From positions 1 to 35,640 of the forward strand of contig CAZHJG010000008.1 in NCBI GenBank assembly GCA_964533425.1: DNA of 35,640 nt, in the 5' to 3' direction. Source of the stretch: CAZHJG01 sp964533425 (GTDB lineage Bacteria > Patescibacteriota > Saccharimonadia > Saccharimonadales > UBA4665). The notes beneath the pieces are model-generated. The model did not search any database and was not told the origin of the DNA. It saw only the letters and a list, made by a program, of their open reading frames with translations. Each line of letters opens with the position of its first letter. Position 1 is the stretch's first letter. Below are positions 13,491 through 20,344 of the stretch, one piece after another. The translations under genes and the position numbers were made by a program.

Positions 13491-14117
13491 TTAGAAAAGG
13501 TGGTGTAAACGATCCTTCGTAGTAACAGTTTCGCTGCCGGAGCATGATGCCGGGTCTTTGGTGCTGTCGTAGCGGGCGGCGGTGCTTGGCACGGTGGCGT
13601 ACTCCTTCTGCAGCGTGGCGTCGTCGATGTCGCCGAAACTGACCAGCAAGCGAGACTTGTCTTTAATAACCATGTTGGTGATGGGTGACAAATCGGTATA
13701 GTCCTGGCCGTTGATCAGGACGTGCAGCTTGTCATTGCCGTTTTCGACATACATTGTTCCGCTGTCGGTCTCAATAAAGTTTGGTCCAACGTACCAACCG
13801 AGATTTTCAAAGAATTGCCCCCAGGTAACGGCGTGATCATGGACGTGCACTACGGAGTTAATGTTGTCATGCATGTGAGCGCGTTGTTGCGGAATGGTGA
13901 TGGCATTGGTTGTGCTGCAGATGGCGACTTCCTGGTAAAACTGAGGGCCTTTAAACTCCTCGCGCTGCCCGTTCAGGTAGACTGCGAAGTTGGCGTGGTA
14001 GTGCACCTGCACGGGTTTATAGGTGAAAAATCGGATGGCCAAAAGTATCACGGCACCAAGCAGCAAACCACAGACAAAAACTAACCAGGGCTTCTTGAGC
14101 AGTTCCTTGATTGGCAT
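13491..14117 (-). CDS. His-rich membrane-anchored putative metal-binding protein
   Basis: 208 residues from ATG 14117 (AAGGAGACC upstream); longer upstream starts lack this site. One N-terminal helix (about 11-31) anchors an outer domain. That domain has HYHANFAVYLNGQ (His39, His41), HMHDNINSVVHVHDH (His81, 83, 91, 93, 95) and the conserved-looking VTWGQFFENLGW. The clustered H-x-H pairs suggest a metal site. Similar H-x-H...LGQFF proteins occur as uncharacterised proteins in other lineages, from memory. Operon with a GDT1 transporter supports a metal role. Confidence 0.6.
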   Translation of the reverse strand: MPIKELLKKPWLVFVCGLLLGAVILLAIRFFTYKPVQVHYHANFAVYLNGQREEFKGPQFYQEVAICSTTNAITIPQQRAHMHDNINSVVHVHDHAVTWGQFFENLGWYVGPNFIETDSGTMYVENGNDKLHVLINGQDYTDLSPITNMVIKDKSRLLVSFGDIDDATLQKEYATVPSTAARYDSTKDPASCSGSETVTTKDRLHHLF

Positions 14118-14227
14118 GAGGTCTCCTTTTTCTGCTACCATCATACCGCCTTGCCCGCCGATGCTCCAACCAAAGTGTGCGGCATAGTTCACAGCGAGTG
14201 CCAGGAAGTCAAAGATAGAATTACTGC

Positions 14228-14977
14228 ATGTCAGCAATAAAACCGTTTTTGCTACTACAACTGCGACCGGAAGACGAGACGGCCGACAATGAAGCAGCGT
14301 CCATCACGAAATTTGGTGGCTTGCACGAAGACGACGTGCATAGAGTACGACTGGACCGAGAAGCTTTACCAAGCCTCAACCTGGATGATTACTCCGGCAT
14401 TATTATCGGCGGCGGGCCGTACAATATCAGCGATCCTGAGGCGAAAAAACCGGCCGAACAGCAGCGTTTTGAGGCCGAGCTCTTCACGCTCCTGGATCAG
14501 ATTACAGAAAGAGATTTTCCCTTTTTCGGTGCTTGTTACGGCATTGGCCTGCTCGCGAAATATCAGGGAGGAAGGGTTGCCAAGGGTCAGTATGCCGAGA
14601 ATGTCGAGGCGTTGACGATCAATCTGACGGATGAAGCTCAAACCGACCCTTTGCTCAAAGATTTGCCGGTGAACTTCCGAGCCTTCGCTGGGCACAAAGA
14701 AGCATGCCAAGAGCTCCCGCGTGATGCTACCTTGCTAGCCAGCTCGGCTAACTGTCCGATTCATATGCTGCGGTTAAAACGTAATATATATGCCACGCAA
14801 TTTCACCCGGAACTGGATAAGGAAAGTCTCGCCCTGCGCATCAGATTTTATAGACACGCTGGCTATTTCCCGCCGGAGGATGCAGAAAAGTTGATAGCGG
14901 CGTCTGAAAAAGAAACAGTGACCGTGCCGAAGAAGATTCTGCGGCGTTTCGTCGAGCGTTACAGCATGCCGGTCTAG
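14228..14977 (+). CDS. Class-I glutamine amidotransferase (GMP-synthase-like, stand-alone)
   Basis: 249 residues. The catalytic triad is visible: Cys103 in FFGACYGIGLLA, His193 and Glu195 in QFHPELD. GIIIGGGPYN precedes it, as in GuaA-type domains. There is no synthase domain, so it hydrolyses glutamine or gamma-glutamyl compounds for a partner not identified here. TAGAAT (14216-14221) is 6 nt before ATG. It ends 1 nt before the stop of the convergent SRPBCC gene. Confidence 0.88.
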   Translation: MSAIKPFLLLQLRPEDETADNEAASITKFGGLHEDDVHRVRLDREALPSLNLDDYSGIIIGGGPYNISDPEAKKPAEQQRFEAELFTLLDQITERDFPFFGACYGIGLLAKYQGGRVAKGQYAENVEALTINLTDEAQTDPLLKDLPVNFRAFAGHKEACQELPRDATLLASSANCPIHMLRLKRNIYATQFHPELDKESLALRIRFYRHAGYFPPEDAEKLIAASEKETVTVPKKILRRFVERYSMPV

Positions 14978-14978
14978 A

Positions 14979-15422
14979 TTATTGCAGTAGTTTGTTTTCG
15001 CAAGCTAACTTCAAGGCTTGCATATCGGTTTGCAGTTCACGCTGTGCCAAGCGCTTCATAACAGGGGCGGTGAAGGCGAAAGCCTTGCTTTTGGAGGAAA
15101 CGGTCGTAGAGCAGGTCACAACAGTCTTACTAGCTTGCGTAACTAGGCTGAAGTCGGCCACATAGTGCACGAGCCCGGTGTTATTCTCTATTCTGATAAA
15201 CGTATTGGACCTGAACTTGGTAACGATATTCTGGGACTTAATGGTTACGCCCAAAACCTGGCTGGTGGTGGCGTATGTGCTGTGCAATGTAAGTTTGGTG
15301 AAGCGTGAGGTCTCAATGATCTGCGGGTTCCATAGCCGGTAGTACTTGTAATTAGTTAAGTAGTCGAACACTTCGGCCGGGGATGAATCGATGGTAATTC
15401 TGGTTACGATACTTGCCTTCAC
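14979..15422 (-). CDS. SRPBCC (START/polyketide-cyclase-like) protein
   Basis: 147 residues. TRITIDSSPAEVFDYLTNYKYYRLWNPQIIE is the N-terminal strand, helix and W-x-P segment of SRPBCC ligand-binding proteins. Alternating beta strands and a long C-terminal helix complete the fold. Start is GTG 15422; TATAAA and TAAACT lie just upstream with no Shine-Dalgarno. Ligand unknown. The hammerhead ribozyme at 15493-15545 lies 70 nt upstream on the same strand, so it could sit in a longer transcript of this gene. Confidence 0.75.
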   Translation of the reverse strand: MKASIVTRITIDSSPAEVFDYLTNYKYYRLWNPQIIETSRFTKLTLHSTYATTSQVLGVTIKSQNIVTKFRSNTFIRIENNTGLVHYVADFSLVTQASKTVVTCSTTVSSKSKAFAFTAPVMKRLAQRELQTDMQALKLACENKLLQ

Positions 15423-15454
15423 GGTCTTTATAGTTTATCAGTTCACGGCAAAGC

Positions 15455-15475
15455 AGCCCATTTTGCCAATGGGCT
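15455..15475 (-). terminator. Terminator-like hairpin after hammerhead 1
   Basis: On the minus strand AGCCCATT-GGCAA-AATGGGCT followed by GCTTTGCC. Perfect 8-bp stem but a poor T-run. Confidence 0.35.
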
Positions 15476-15492
15476 TAGCGGTTAGCTAGTGC

Positions 15493-15545
15493 CTCACTTT
15501 CGTCCTTTTGGACTCATCAGTATGAGCACGCACTCATATAGTGAG
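15493..15545 (-). ncRNA. Type III hammerhead ribozyme, copy 1
   Basis: Minus strand, 5' to 3': stem III CTCACT (15545-15540), A17 (15539), stem I TATGAG/CTCATA (15538-15533 with 15526-15521, loop TGCGTG), core CTGATGA (15520-15514), stem II GTCC-AAAA-GGAC (15513-15502), GAA (15501-15499), stem III AGTGAG (15498-15493). All invariant core bases (CUGANGA, GAA, the A15.1-U16.1 pair, the G10.1-C11.1 pair) are present. Both ends lie in stem III, so it is type III. Cleavage is predicted between 15539 and 15538. The second copy at 26518 keeps the fold with compensatory changes. Confidence 0.93.
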
Positions 15546-16116
15546 ATGATGGTAGGTTGAAGCAGGGTGTGTGAACATGGCAGAGTTTGGGGGCTCTATG
15601 CGCCTTTCTGATCTATGTTTGGCTATGTAATTGCCCACACACTCCACGCCGACCGCGCACCATCTCACATTTGTTGCCCCGCCCGGCTGTGGCCCCACAA
15701 GGTCGTTGTTGCCGTATAGGCCGGGCGGGGCAAGTTGGTCGAGGTGGGTCTAGATGATCTCGTCGATGCCGGAGCGGAGGAAGATATCGCCGCCGATGCC
15801 GTCGCCGCGAAGTGGCGGAGCTGGGCCGACGATCTCGCCGAAGTGATGACCGCGGTGCTGGCGGTCTTTGCCGGTGGGTGGGAACGAGGTACGACTTCGG
15901 AGCACAGATCCCTCCTTAGTAGGGTAGTGTGTCGAACTGCCCGTGAACCTCGATCTGATCGAGCTGGCTAAGCGCCTGGCGTAAGCGTGTATCACACATG
16001 CTTCATGCTCACAGATGAGGTGCAGCATTTTGAGTGCCTCAAACTGCCACATCTCACCTGGAGCGAACCTACCTATCAAGTTGCACATTGGAGATTTGAA
16101 TCACCTCAACAATGAT
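15546..16116 (-). ncRNA. Candidate structured transcript ending in hammerhead 1
   Basis: This 570-nt stretch has no convincing gene. On the minus strand a good promoter (16151-16123) would start an RNA near 16116 that reaches the ribozyme after about 575 nt. It is rich in hairpins: TTTGAG-GCA-CTCAAA near 16040, the palindrome CTCGATC-A-GATCGAG (15951-15965), and the 14-bp stem 15674-15733. It is also more GC-rich than its surroundings. Weak ORFs exist on both strands (15735-15971 +, 15750-16088 -). A shared 14-mer with the copy-2 locus (15762-15775) is the main sign of common origin. Confidence 0.35.
15674..15733. repeat. 14-bp GC-rich stem-loop next to hammerhead 1
   Basis: TTGCCCCGCCCGGC (15674-15687) pairs perfectly with 15720-15733. 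The 32-nt loop holds a mini-hairpin TGTGG-CC-CCACA (15688-15699). The copy-2 locus has the same design at 26606-26646. Confidence 0.8.
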
Positions 16117-16122
16117 GGGCAA

Positions 16123-16151
16123 ATTATAACTCTGGCGAGCTGTAGCGTCAA
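16123..16151 (-). promoter_or_regulatory. Strong promoter pointing toward hammerhead 1
   Basis: TTGACG (16151-16146), 17-nt spacer, TATAAT (16128-16123). Its -35 is 8 nt from the -35 of the divergent + promoter. Confidence 0.75.
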
Positions 16152-16159
16152 ATTGTGTA

Positions 16160-16188
16160 TTGACACCGTGTGGGTAAAGTACCAAAAT
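16160..16188 (+). promoter_or_regulatory. Promoter of the secreted protein gene at 16198
   Basis: TTGACA (16160-16165), 17-nt spacer, CAAAAT (16183-16188), then 9 nt to ATG. Confidence 0.6.
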
Positions 16189-16197
16189 ACGTGCACT

Positions 16198-16797
16198 ATG
16201 CGCGTAAACGAAACCAACCAGCCTAATAACGGGACAGCAAATCGTTATACATATGTCAAAAAAGCCATGCGTGCTGGCATCTTGACGCTGAGCATGCTGG
16301 GCGCGGCTGCTCCGGCTTCGCTTGCCCGCCAACAAAACAATTCTCTCAAACAGCGCGCCCCCAGGGAATTTATTAAAGCCCGGGAAAGGCAAGAAAGTCA
16401 CGATATCGCACAGGTCACTCCTGTTACAGCGCGAGCTAGCATCGCCTACGTTCACCTCCCGCACCAAAAGCCCTACTACATCGATAATCCACTCTTCAAG
16501 ACAGATAGAAAAAGCATCCTTGGCGGAACAGTTACGTTAATTGGCTATATGGATCCAACTCACAAACGCTCTGGCCCGAAGGTGACATTTATGGAATACA
16601 ATCCCCACACCATGACCCTGGCAACTAACCCGGCCGACACCATGCGTAGCCAGGTCACTTTCAGTGTTGAGTTCCCGGAGTCCGAGGCAGTCCACACCTA
16701 CAATGAGTTCTTAAATGATCCCGCCAATCCTGCAACGGGCGTTGCATATCTTGATAAAAGCGGCGAACCAATCTCAATCGGCCTAAAAATACTTTAG
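16198..16797 (+). CDS. Secreted hypothetical protein (199 aa)
   Basis: A long basic/polar N-region (1-24) is followed by a signal core GILTLSMLGAAAPASLA (about 27-43). The mature part is basic and Pro/Thr-rich, with SIAYVHLPHQKPYYIDNPLF, KSILGGTVTLIGYMDPTHKRSGPKVTFMEYNP and a beta-rich end. No family is recognised. The start is ATG 16198, set by its promoter; the same frame is open further upstream but would run through the divergent promoter. It could be a surface or exported effector protein; only export is supported. Confidence 0.65.
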   Translation: MRVNETNQPNNGTANRYTYVKKAMRAGILTLSMLGAAAPASLARQQNNSLKQRAPREFIKARERQESHDIAQVTPVTARASIAYVHLPHQKPYYIDNPLFKTDRKSILGGTVTLIGYMDPTHKRSGPKVTFMEYNPHTMTLATNPADTMRSQVTFSVEFPESEAVHTYNEFLNDPANPATGVAYLDKSGEPISIGLKIL

Positions 16798-16865
16798 CTA
16801 GAAGTAACAGTCTCTGCAATAGCGTCAAGATAGAAACCTAAGAAGTAAGTAGTGCTTAAAAATTA

Positions 16866-17264
16866 TTAGGAGTTATCGATCGTCGTAGGATGAAGTGTTT
16901 TGCCTGTTTCTGGAGGCAACACTTGTTTTCGGATGATCCAATACCGAGGAGTTTTACTGATGACATTTTCAACCGTTTTGGTGTCATGCCCGGGAGCAAC
17001 GATAAACTGGTTACGCTGGGCATGAATTTTTTCATATGTTTTATAGTCGATGGGCAACCGTAATCTACAGTTTTCATCCGAGCACTCGCAGTAAAAATGA
17101 AGCGGCCCGTAATCACCAGTCTTTTTTATCATGTACTCCGGCTGATTATCCTCGAGTGCCAACCGATTTGTCTCCTTGACACCTTCAATAACCTTTTCAT
17201 TAAGCTGCCGAAATATAACTTCATTTTCGGCTAATCGGCGCTCTGAAGCAGTTTCGTCTGTCAT
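16866..17264 (-). CDS. Conserved Cys-cluster protein of actinobacterial type (132 aa)
   Basis: ERRLAENEVIFRQLNEKVIEGVKETNRLALED, then GPLHFYCECSDENCRLRLPIDYKTYEKIHAQRNQFIVAPGHD.KTVENVI. The C-x-C-x(5)-C group plus HF..., and the RRFIV-P-GH motif, match an uncharacterised family that I remember as widespread in Actinobacteria. A zinc site is likely. TATATT (17276-17271) is 6 nt before ATG 17264. Function unknown; relationship to actinobacterial genes hints at transfer. Confidence 0.7.
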   Translation of the reverse strand: MTDETASERRLAENEVIFRQLNEKVIEGVKETNRLALEDNQPEYMIKKTGDYGPLHFYCECSDENCRLRLPIDYKTYEKIHAQRNQFIVAPGHDTKTVENVISKTPRYWIIRKQVLPPETGKTLHPTTIDNS

Positions 17265-17435
17265 ATTTGCAATATAGCTTCCATGCCGCGGGCGGACTGT
17301 AATATTGGCTACACAGCTCAGTGGCGCGCTGTAAGGTGTTATGAGTGAAAAAAGTCATAGCTTGACCATACTTTTGTGATTAAAGTAAAAATTATTAAAC
17401 TATAGCTAAATCTCAGGATTTAGAGGGGAGGGCCT

Positions 17436-18545
17436 ATGTTTAAAAAACTAACGAGATTTGGCGTGATTGGAGCGTCATTGGCGACGGCGGCAACGCTGGG
17501 CTTAGGCGGCGTAGCAGCCGCGGATAGTATTTCGGTGACTGGTCCCGGTTCGGTCAACATCATAAGCAGTAATACCGGTGGTAATTTCTTCGGTAACAAC
17601 AAAATATTTGGGTCAAATAACTGCTTGCATCCAGCTGTTTTCACCAGCTTTAAAAATAAGCATGTTAACCTGGCGTTCAATAATAAGCACCACAAGCACC
17701 ACCACAACAATAACGTGGCGTTCATAGGTGGCGCAGGTTTTGGCACCTTCTTTAATAACTTCGGCGGTTTCGGTAACAACTCAATCAATTTCACTGGTCC
17801 TCACTCGACTAACATTATCAGCTCATTCTTTAACCGCAATGTCCGTGTGACCAACACCAATAACGTCGGTGTCAACAACTTCAACTCGCAGTTCGCCATG
17901 AGCGGCAACGCCAACGTCAGCGACAACACCTTTGGCGGTAACGCCATCACCGGAAATGCTAGCAACCGTAACAATACGAATACTAATGTGGCAATTAGTA
18001 ACGGTGGCAGCAACTTCTCGAACTTCGGCGGCTTCAGCGGTGGCAGCAACTCCATTGGCGTGACCGGCCCGCACTCGACCAACATCATTACCGCTTCGCA
18101 GCAGAGCAGTGTCCGCCAGACGAACACGAACAACGTGAGCGTCAACAACAACAATTCACAGTCGGCAACTACCGGCAACGCCAACGTCAGCGACAACACC
18201 TTCGGCGGCAGCGCAGTAACTGGCAATGCTAGTAATAGCAACACCACCAGCACTAATGTGGCTGTGACGAATAGCGGTTCTAATTTCTCTGGTGGCTCGA
18301 GCTTCGGCGGTGGCAGCAACTCCATCGGCGTGACCGGCCCCGGTTCCTTTAACTCCATTTCATCTTCCAACCGCAATAGCTTCAGCACGACCAACACGAA
18401 CAACGTGAGCGTCAACAACTCAAGCTCCCAGTCCGCCCGCAGCGGCAACGCCAACGTCAGCGACAACACCTTCGGCGGCAGCGCGGTAACCGGCTGGGCA
18501 AGCAACAGCAATCAGGTCGCGACGACGGTCGACCTACACAATTAA
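17436..18545 (+). CDS. Secreted Asn/Ser/Gly-rich protein with exact 90-residue repeats
   Basis: 369 residues. Signal peptide 1-29 (cleavage near VAAA-D). A His/Asn cluster (NKHHKHHHNNN, about 83-93) is followed by three repeats with a constant period of 90: TGPxSxNxI at 120, 210 and 300 (a fourth, degenerate, at 35). Within each are TNTNNVxVNN (139, 229, 319) and GNANVSDNTFGGxAxTG (157, 247, 337). Alternating N/S/T/V suggests a beta-solenoid or curli-like fibre for surface attachment. GGGGAGGG precedes ATG, and a strong terminator follows. It is probably one of the most abundant surface proteins, but function is inferred. Confidence 0.75.
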   Translation: MFKKLTRFGVIGASLATAATLGLGGVAAADSISVTGPGSVNIISSNTGGNFFGNNKIFGSNNCLHPAVFTSFKNKHVNLAFNNKHHKHHHNNNVAFIGGAGFGTFFNNFGGFGNNSINFTGPHSTNIISSFFNRNVRVTNTNNVGVNNFNSQFAMSGNANVSDNTFGGNAITGNASNRNNTNTNVAISNGGSNFSNFGGFSGGSNSIGVTGPHSTNIITASQQSSVRQTNTNNVSVNNNNSQSATTGNANVSDNTFGGSAVTGNASNSNTTSTNVAVTNSGSNFSGGSSFGGGSNSIGVTGPGSFNSISSSNRNSFSTTNTNNVSVNNSSSQSARSGNANVSDNTFGGSAVTGWASNSNQVATTVDLHN

Positions 18546-18570
18546 AATCGTTACCAGAAAGGGGTAACTT

Positions 18571-18605
18571 AAAAGTGGGCTTCAACCACGAAGCCCACTT
18601 TTTAT
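18571..18605. terminator. Bidirectional terminator
   Basis: AAAAGTGGGCTTC-AACCAC-GAAGCCCACTTTT, 13-bp perfect stem, T-run on both strands. It serves both 17436 (+) and 18630 (-). Confidence 0.95.
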
Positions 18606-18629
18606 GTATGTAAAGTTTAGGGGATTTAA

Positions 18630-19175
18630 TCAAGCCTGAGCCGCTAGAGATGAAGCGGTCGCCAGAATATCTTCGGTTACTTGCTCGACTGGCTGACTAG
18701 CATCAATAATAACCGCTCCCATCGCACGATATTTGTCGTAGCTGGCATGATGATTAACCAAAGTCTGCTGAAGTTCGTGTTCCTGTTTGCCCCAATCGTT
18801 GTCAGTTCGGTTAGCGAGACGATATTTTAAGGTTTCATCGTCAATGTAGAGAGCAATGGTGCCGTCGAATAAGTCGTGCAGTTCACTTTCATTGTCGAGC
18901 ACACCACATAGAAAGGCTAATTTGCCAATGCCTTCAGCTTGCAATTTCTCAACATCGCTTCTCAGCACATGCCACCCATGCTTTTTTAAGAATTCAGGGG
19001 TTCTTTCGGCCTGCTTTACTGAAGACTTCGGATGTACATAGCCCGTTTCCAAATTAGTCCATCTAGCAAGTCCATCAGTATCGGTATCAACAGCCAGGTA
19101 GCCCTTTTCTTTCAAGGCCTTACATACCATTGATTTTCCGGTGCCGGCGGAGCCAGTTATAAGAAATAATGACAT
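18630..19175 (-). CDS. P-loop kinase-like NTPase
   Basis: 181 residues. Walker A GSAGTGKS (8-15) at the N-terminus, then DTDTDGLARW and an LID-like region (RLANRTDNDWGKQEHEL). Overall it resembles small adenylate/shikimate-type kinases. The substrate cannot be named. TATAGT (19187-19182) is 6 nt before ATG and lies just after the tRNA, whose 3' end would supply the -35 region. Confidence 0.8.
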   Translation of the reverse strand: MSLFLITGSAGTGKSMVCKALKEKGYLAVDTDTDGLARWTNLETGYVHPKSSVKQAERTPEFLKKHGWHVLRSDVEKLQAEGIGKLAFLCGVLDNESELHDLFDGTIALYIDDETLKYRLANRTDNDWGKQEHELQQTLVNHHASYDKYRAMGAVIIDASQPVEQVTEDILATASSLAAQA

Positions 19176-19191
19176 AGGTAAACTATAAAAA

Positions 19192-19268
19192 TGGTAGCAG
19201 GGGCGAGATTTGAACTCGCGACCCCAGGCTTATGAGTCCTGTGCTCTAACCAACTGAGCTACCCTGCC
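19192..19268 (-). tRNA. tRNA-Met (CAU), elongator, CCA encoded
   Basis: 77 nt. Acceptor GGCAGGG/CCCTGCT, D arm GCTC/GAGC, anticodon loop CTCATAA, T arm GCGAG-TTCAAAT-CTCGC, CCA at 19194-19192. The body AGAGCACA...GGGGTC matches elongator Met tRNAs. The anticodon stem CAGGA/GCCTG leaves A31 facing G39, an odd mismatch next to the loop. Confidence 0.92.
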
Positions 19269-19390
19269 TTAATGAGACAAACCTATGGTTTTTCTCATCG
19301 CTTATCGGCAAAGCCGAGTTTGCTAAAGCAAACCAAGCTCGCTGCTCTTTCCCTTAGCTACAGCGGTGCCTAAAGCAAGCTGTAATATAC
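19269..19390 (-). promoter_or_regulatory. Structured leader of tRNA-Met
   Basis: TATATT (19389-19384, minus) is a candidate -10. Between it and the tRNA lie three short hairpins, including CGGC-AAA-GCCG, TTTGC-TAAA-GCAAA and an ATGAG...CTCAT stem at 19273-19298. The Ile2-type tRNA at 54 has a similarly folded leader. Confidence 0.4.
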
Positions 19391-19395
19391 CACGA

Positions 19396-19413
19396 TTTAC
19401 ATCTGTTGACCAG
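19396..19413 (+). repeat. 18-nt direct repeat, left of TauE gene
   Basis: TTTACATCTGTTGACCAG; matches 17 of 18 with 20222-20239 across the TauE gene. The core ACATCTGTT also occurs at 32233-32241 and, reversed, at 189-197. Confidence 0.6.
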
Positions 19414-19416
19414 GAG

Positions 19417-20184
19417 TTAGTAGCTGCGGAAGGCGAGGTAGGCGGCGGTGACGACACCGATGGCGATGACCAGGATGCGCATGCCGTGCGAGGGTACTTT
19501 TTGGGCGCCGATGGCCCCGGCGTAGCCGCCGATCAGGTTGCCGGCTCCCATAGCAAGGCCGAACTTCCAATCAATCAAACCTGAGCCTGACAGAACAAGC
19601 ACCGACGCACCGGCGATGAATACAGCCATGACGTTTTTCATGGCGTTGATCTGATGCACCTGATGCAGATTCGAAAAGCCAAGCAACGCCAGCATGATAA
19701 AGCCAAAGCCCGGGCCAAAAAAGCCGCCGTAGATCGCCAGCGGAAACGTAGCGATGCCGATATAGATAAGCGGCTGTATGCGCTGCCGGTGTTTCTTGGG
19801 GCCGTGCAAATGTTGTTTAAGCTGCACGAGCAACAGAGGCTGAAAGGCAAACAGGACGACGGCTAGGAAGATCAGAATGGGCACGATCTCTTGGAAGTGA
19901 TTGTGCGAAATGTGTCTGAGTAGAAATGCGCCAATGGCACCTCCAACCGCGCAGGGTATAGCCAACAGCAGATAGCGTGCCGGCACTTTGCGTAAATAAT
20001 TGCGATAACCGAAGGCCGAGCTGAGTTGTCCCGGCAAAACAATGAGGGCGCTGGTGGCGCTGGCATCGAGTGCCGACAGGCCGCTGGCCAGCAGTACGGG
20101 GAAACCAATCAGCATGCCGCCGCCGGCGATGGCGTTCATGGCACCGACAATTATGCCCACCAGAAAAAGTATGATTTCATGCAT
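19417..20184 (-). CDS. TauE/SafE-family anion exporter
   Basis: 255 residues, about eight helices in two halves. LFLVGIIVGAMNAIAGGGMLIGFPVLLASGLSALDASATSAL is the classic first half (G-x-x-G-x-x-x-x-GGGG/P). The second half has GGFFGPGFGFIMLALLGFSNLHQVHQINAMKN. Members move sulfite, sulfoacetate or other organosulfur anions; the real substrate here is unknown. Flanked by near-identical 18-nt direct repeats (19396 and 20222), which suggests the gene was inserted or can be lost by recombination. Confidence 0.88.
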   Translation of the reverse strand: MHEIILFLVGIIVGAMNAIAGGGMLIGFPVLLASGLSALDASATSALIVLPGQLSSAFGYRNYLRKVPARYLLLAIPCAVGGAIGAFLLRHISHNHFQEIVPILIFLAVVLFAFQPLLLVQLKQHLHGPKKHRQRIQPLIYIGIATFPLAIYGGFFGPGFGFIMLALLGFSNLHQVHQINAMKNVMAVFIAGASVLVLSGSGLIDWKFGLAMGAGNLIGGYAGAIGAQKVPSHGMRILVIAIGVVTAAYLAFRSY

Positions 20185-20221
20185 ATTTTTTATTTGCTGT
20201 GCTGTTGCAAGTCTAGCAAAT

Positions 20222-20239
20222 TTTACATCTGTTGGCCAG
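20222..20239 (+). repeat. 18-nt direct repeat, right of TauE gene
   Basis: TTTACATCTGTTGGCCAG, partner of 19396-19413. Confidence 0.6.
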
Positions 20240-20263
20240 CCTTTCAGCAGGCATGTGAGCCAC

Positions 20264-20338
20264 TGTCATCCCGAACTCGTTTCGGGATCCATGCGAACAA
20301 TTTTCCTGCTTGGATCCTGAAATAAATTTAGGATGACA
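20264..20338. repeat. Palindromic REP/MITE-like element
   Basis: TGTCATCC (20264-20271) and GGATGACA (20331-20338) close a 75-bp inverted structure. Each arm has its own hairpin (CGAAC-TCG-TTTCG and CCTGAAATAAATTTAGG). GGATCC occurs in both arms. It resembles the dispersed TGTCATCCCGAA... repeats known from several bacterial groups. Single copy in this window. Confidence 0.75.
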
Positions 20339-20344
20339 CGGCAC

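Noticed and set aside
15735..15971. 78-aa + frame (TTG start) with GC-rich codons and LVDAGAEED
   Set aside because: No ribosome site, starts inside the GC stem, and lies opposite the candidate ribozyme transcript. The shared 14-mer does give synonymous neighbours in this frame (Leu and Ala codons), so it is not fully excluded.
15750..16088. 112-aa minus frame from ATG 16088
   Set aside because: Composition is erratic (rare AGG and ATA codons, RHH runs), with no ribosome site; hairpins fit a structured RNA better.
20264..20338. CRISPR or transposon end
   Set aside because: Only one palindromic unit, no spacers, and no transposase nearby; a REP/MITE-like element fits better.
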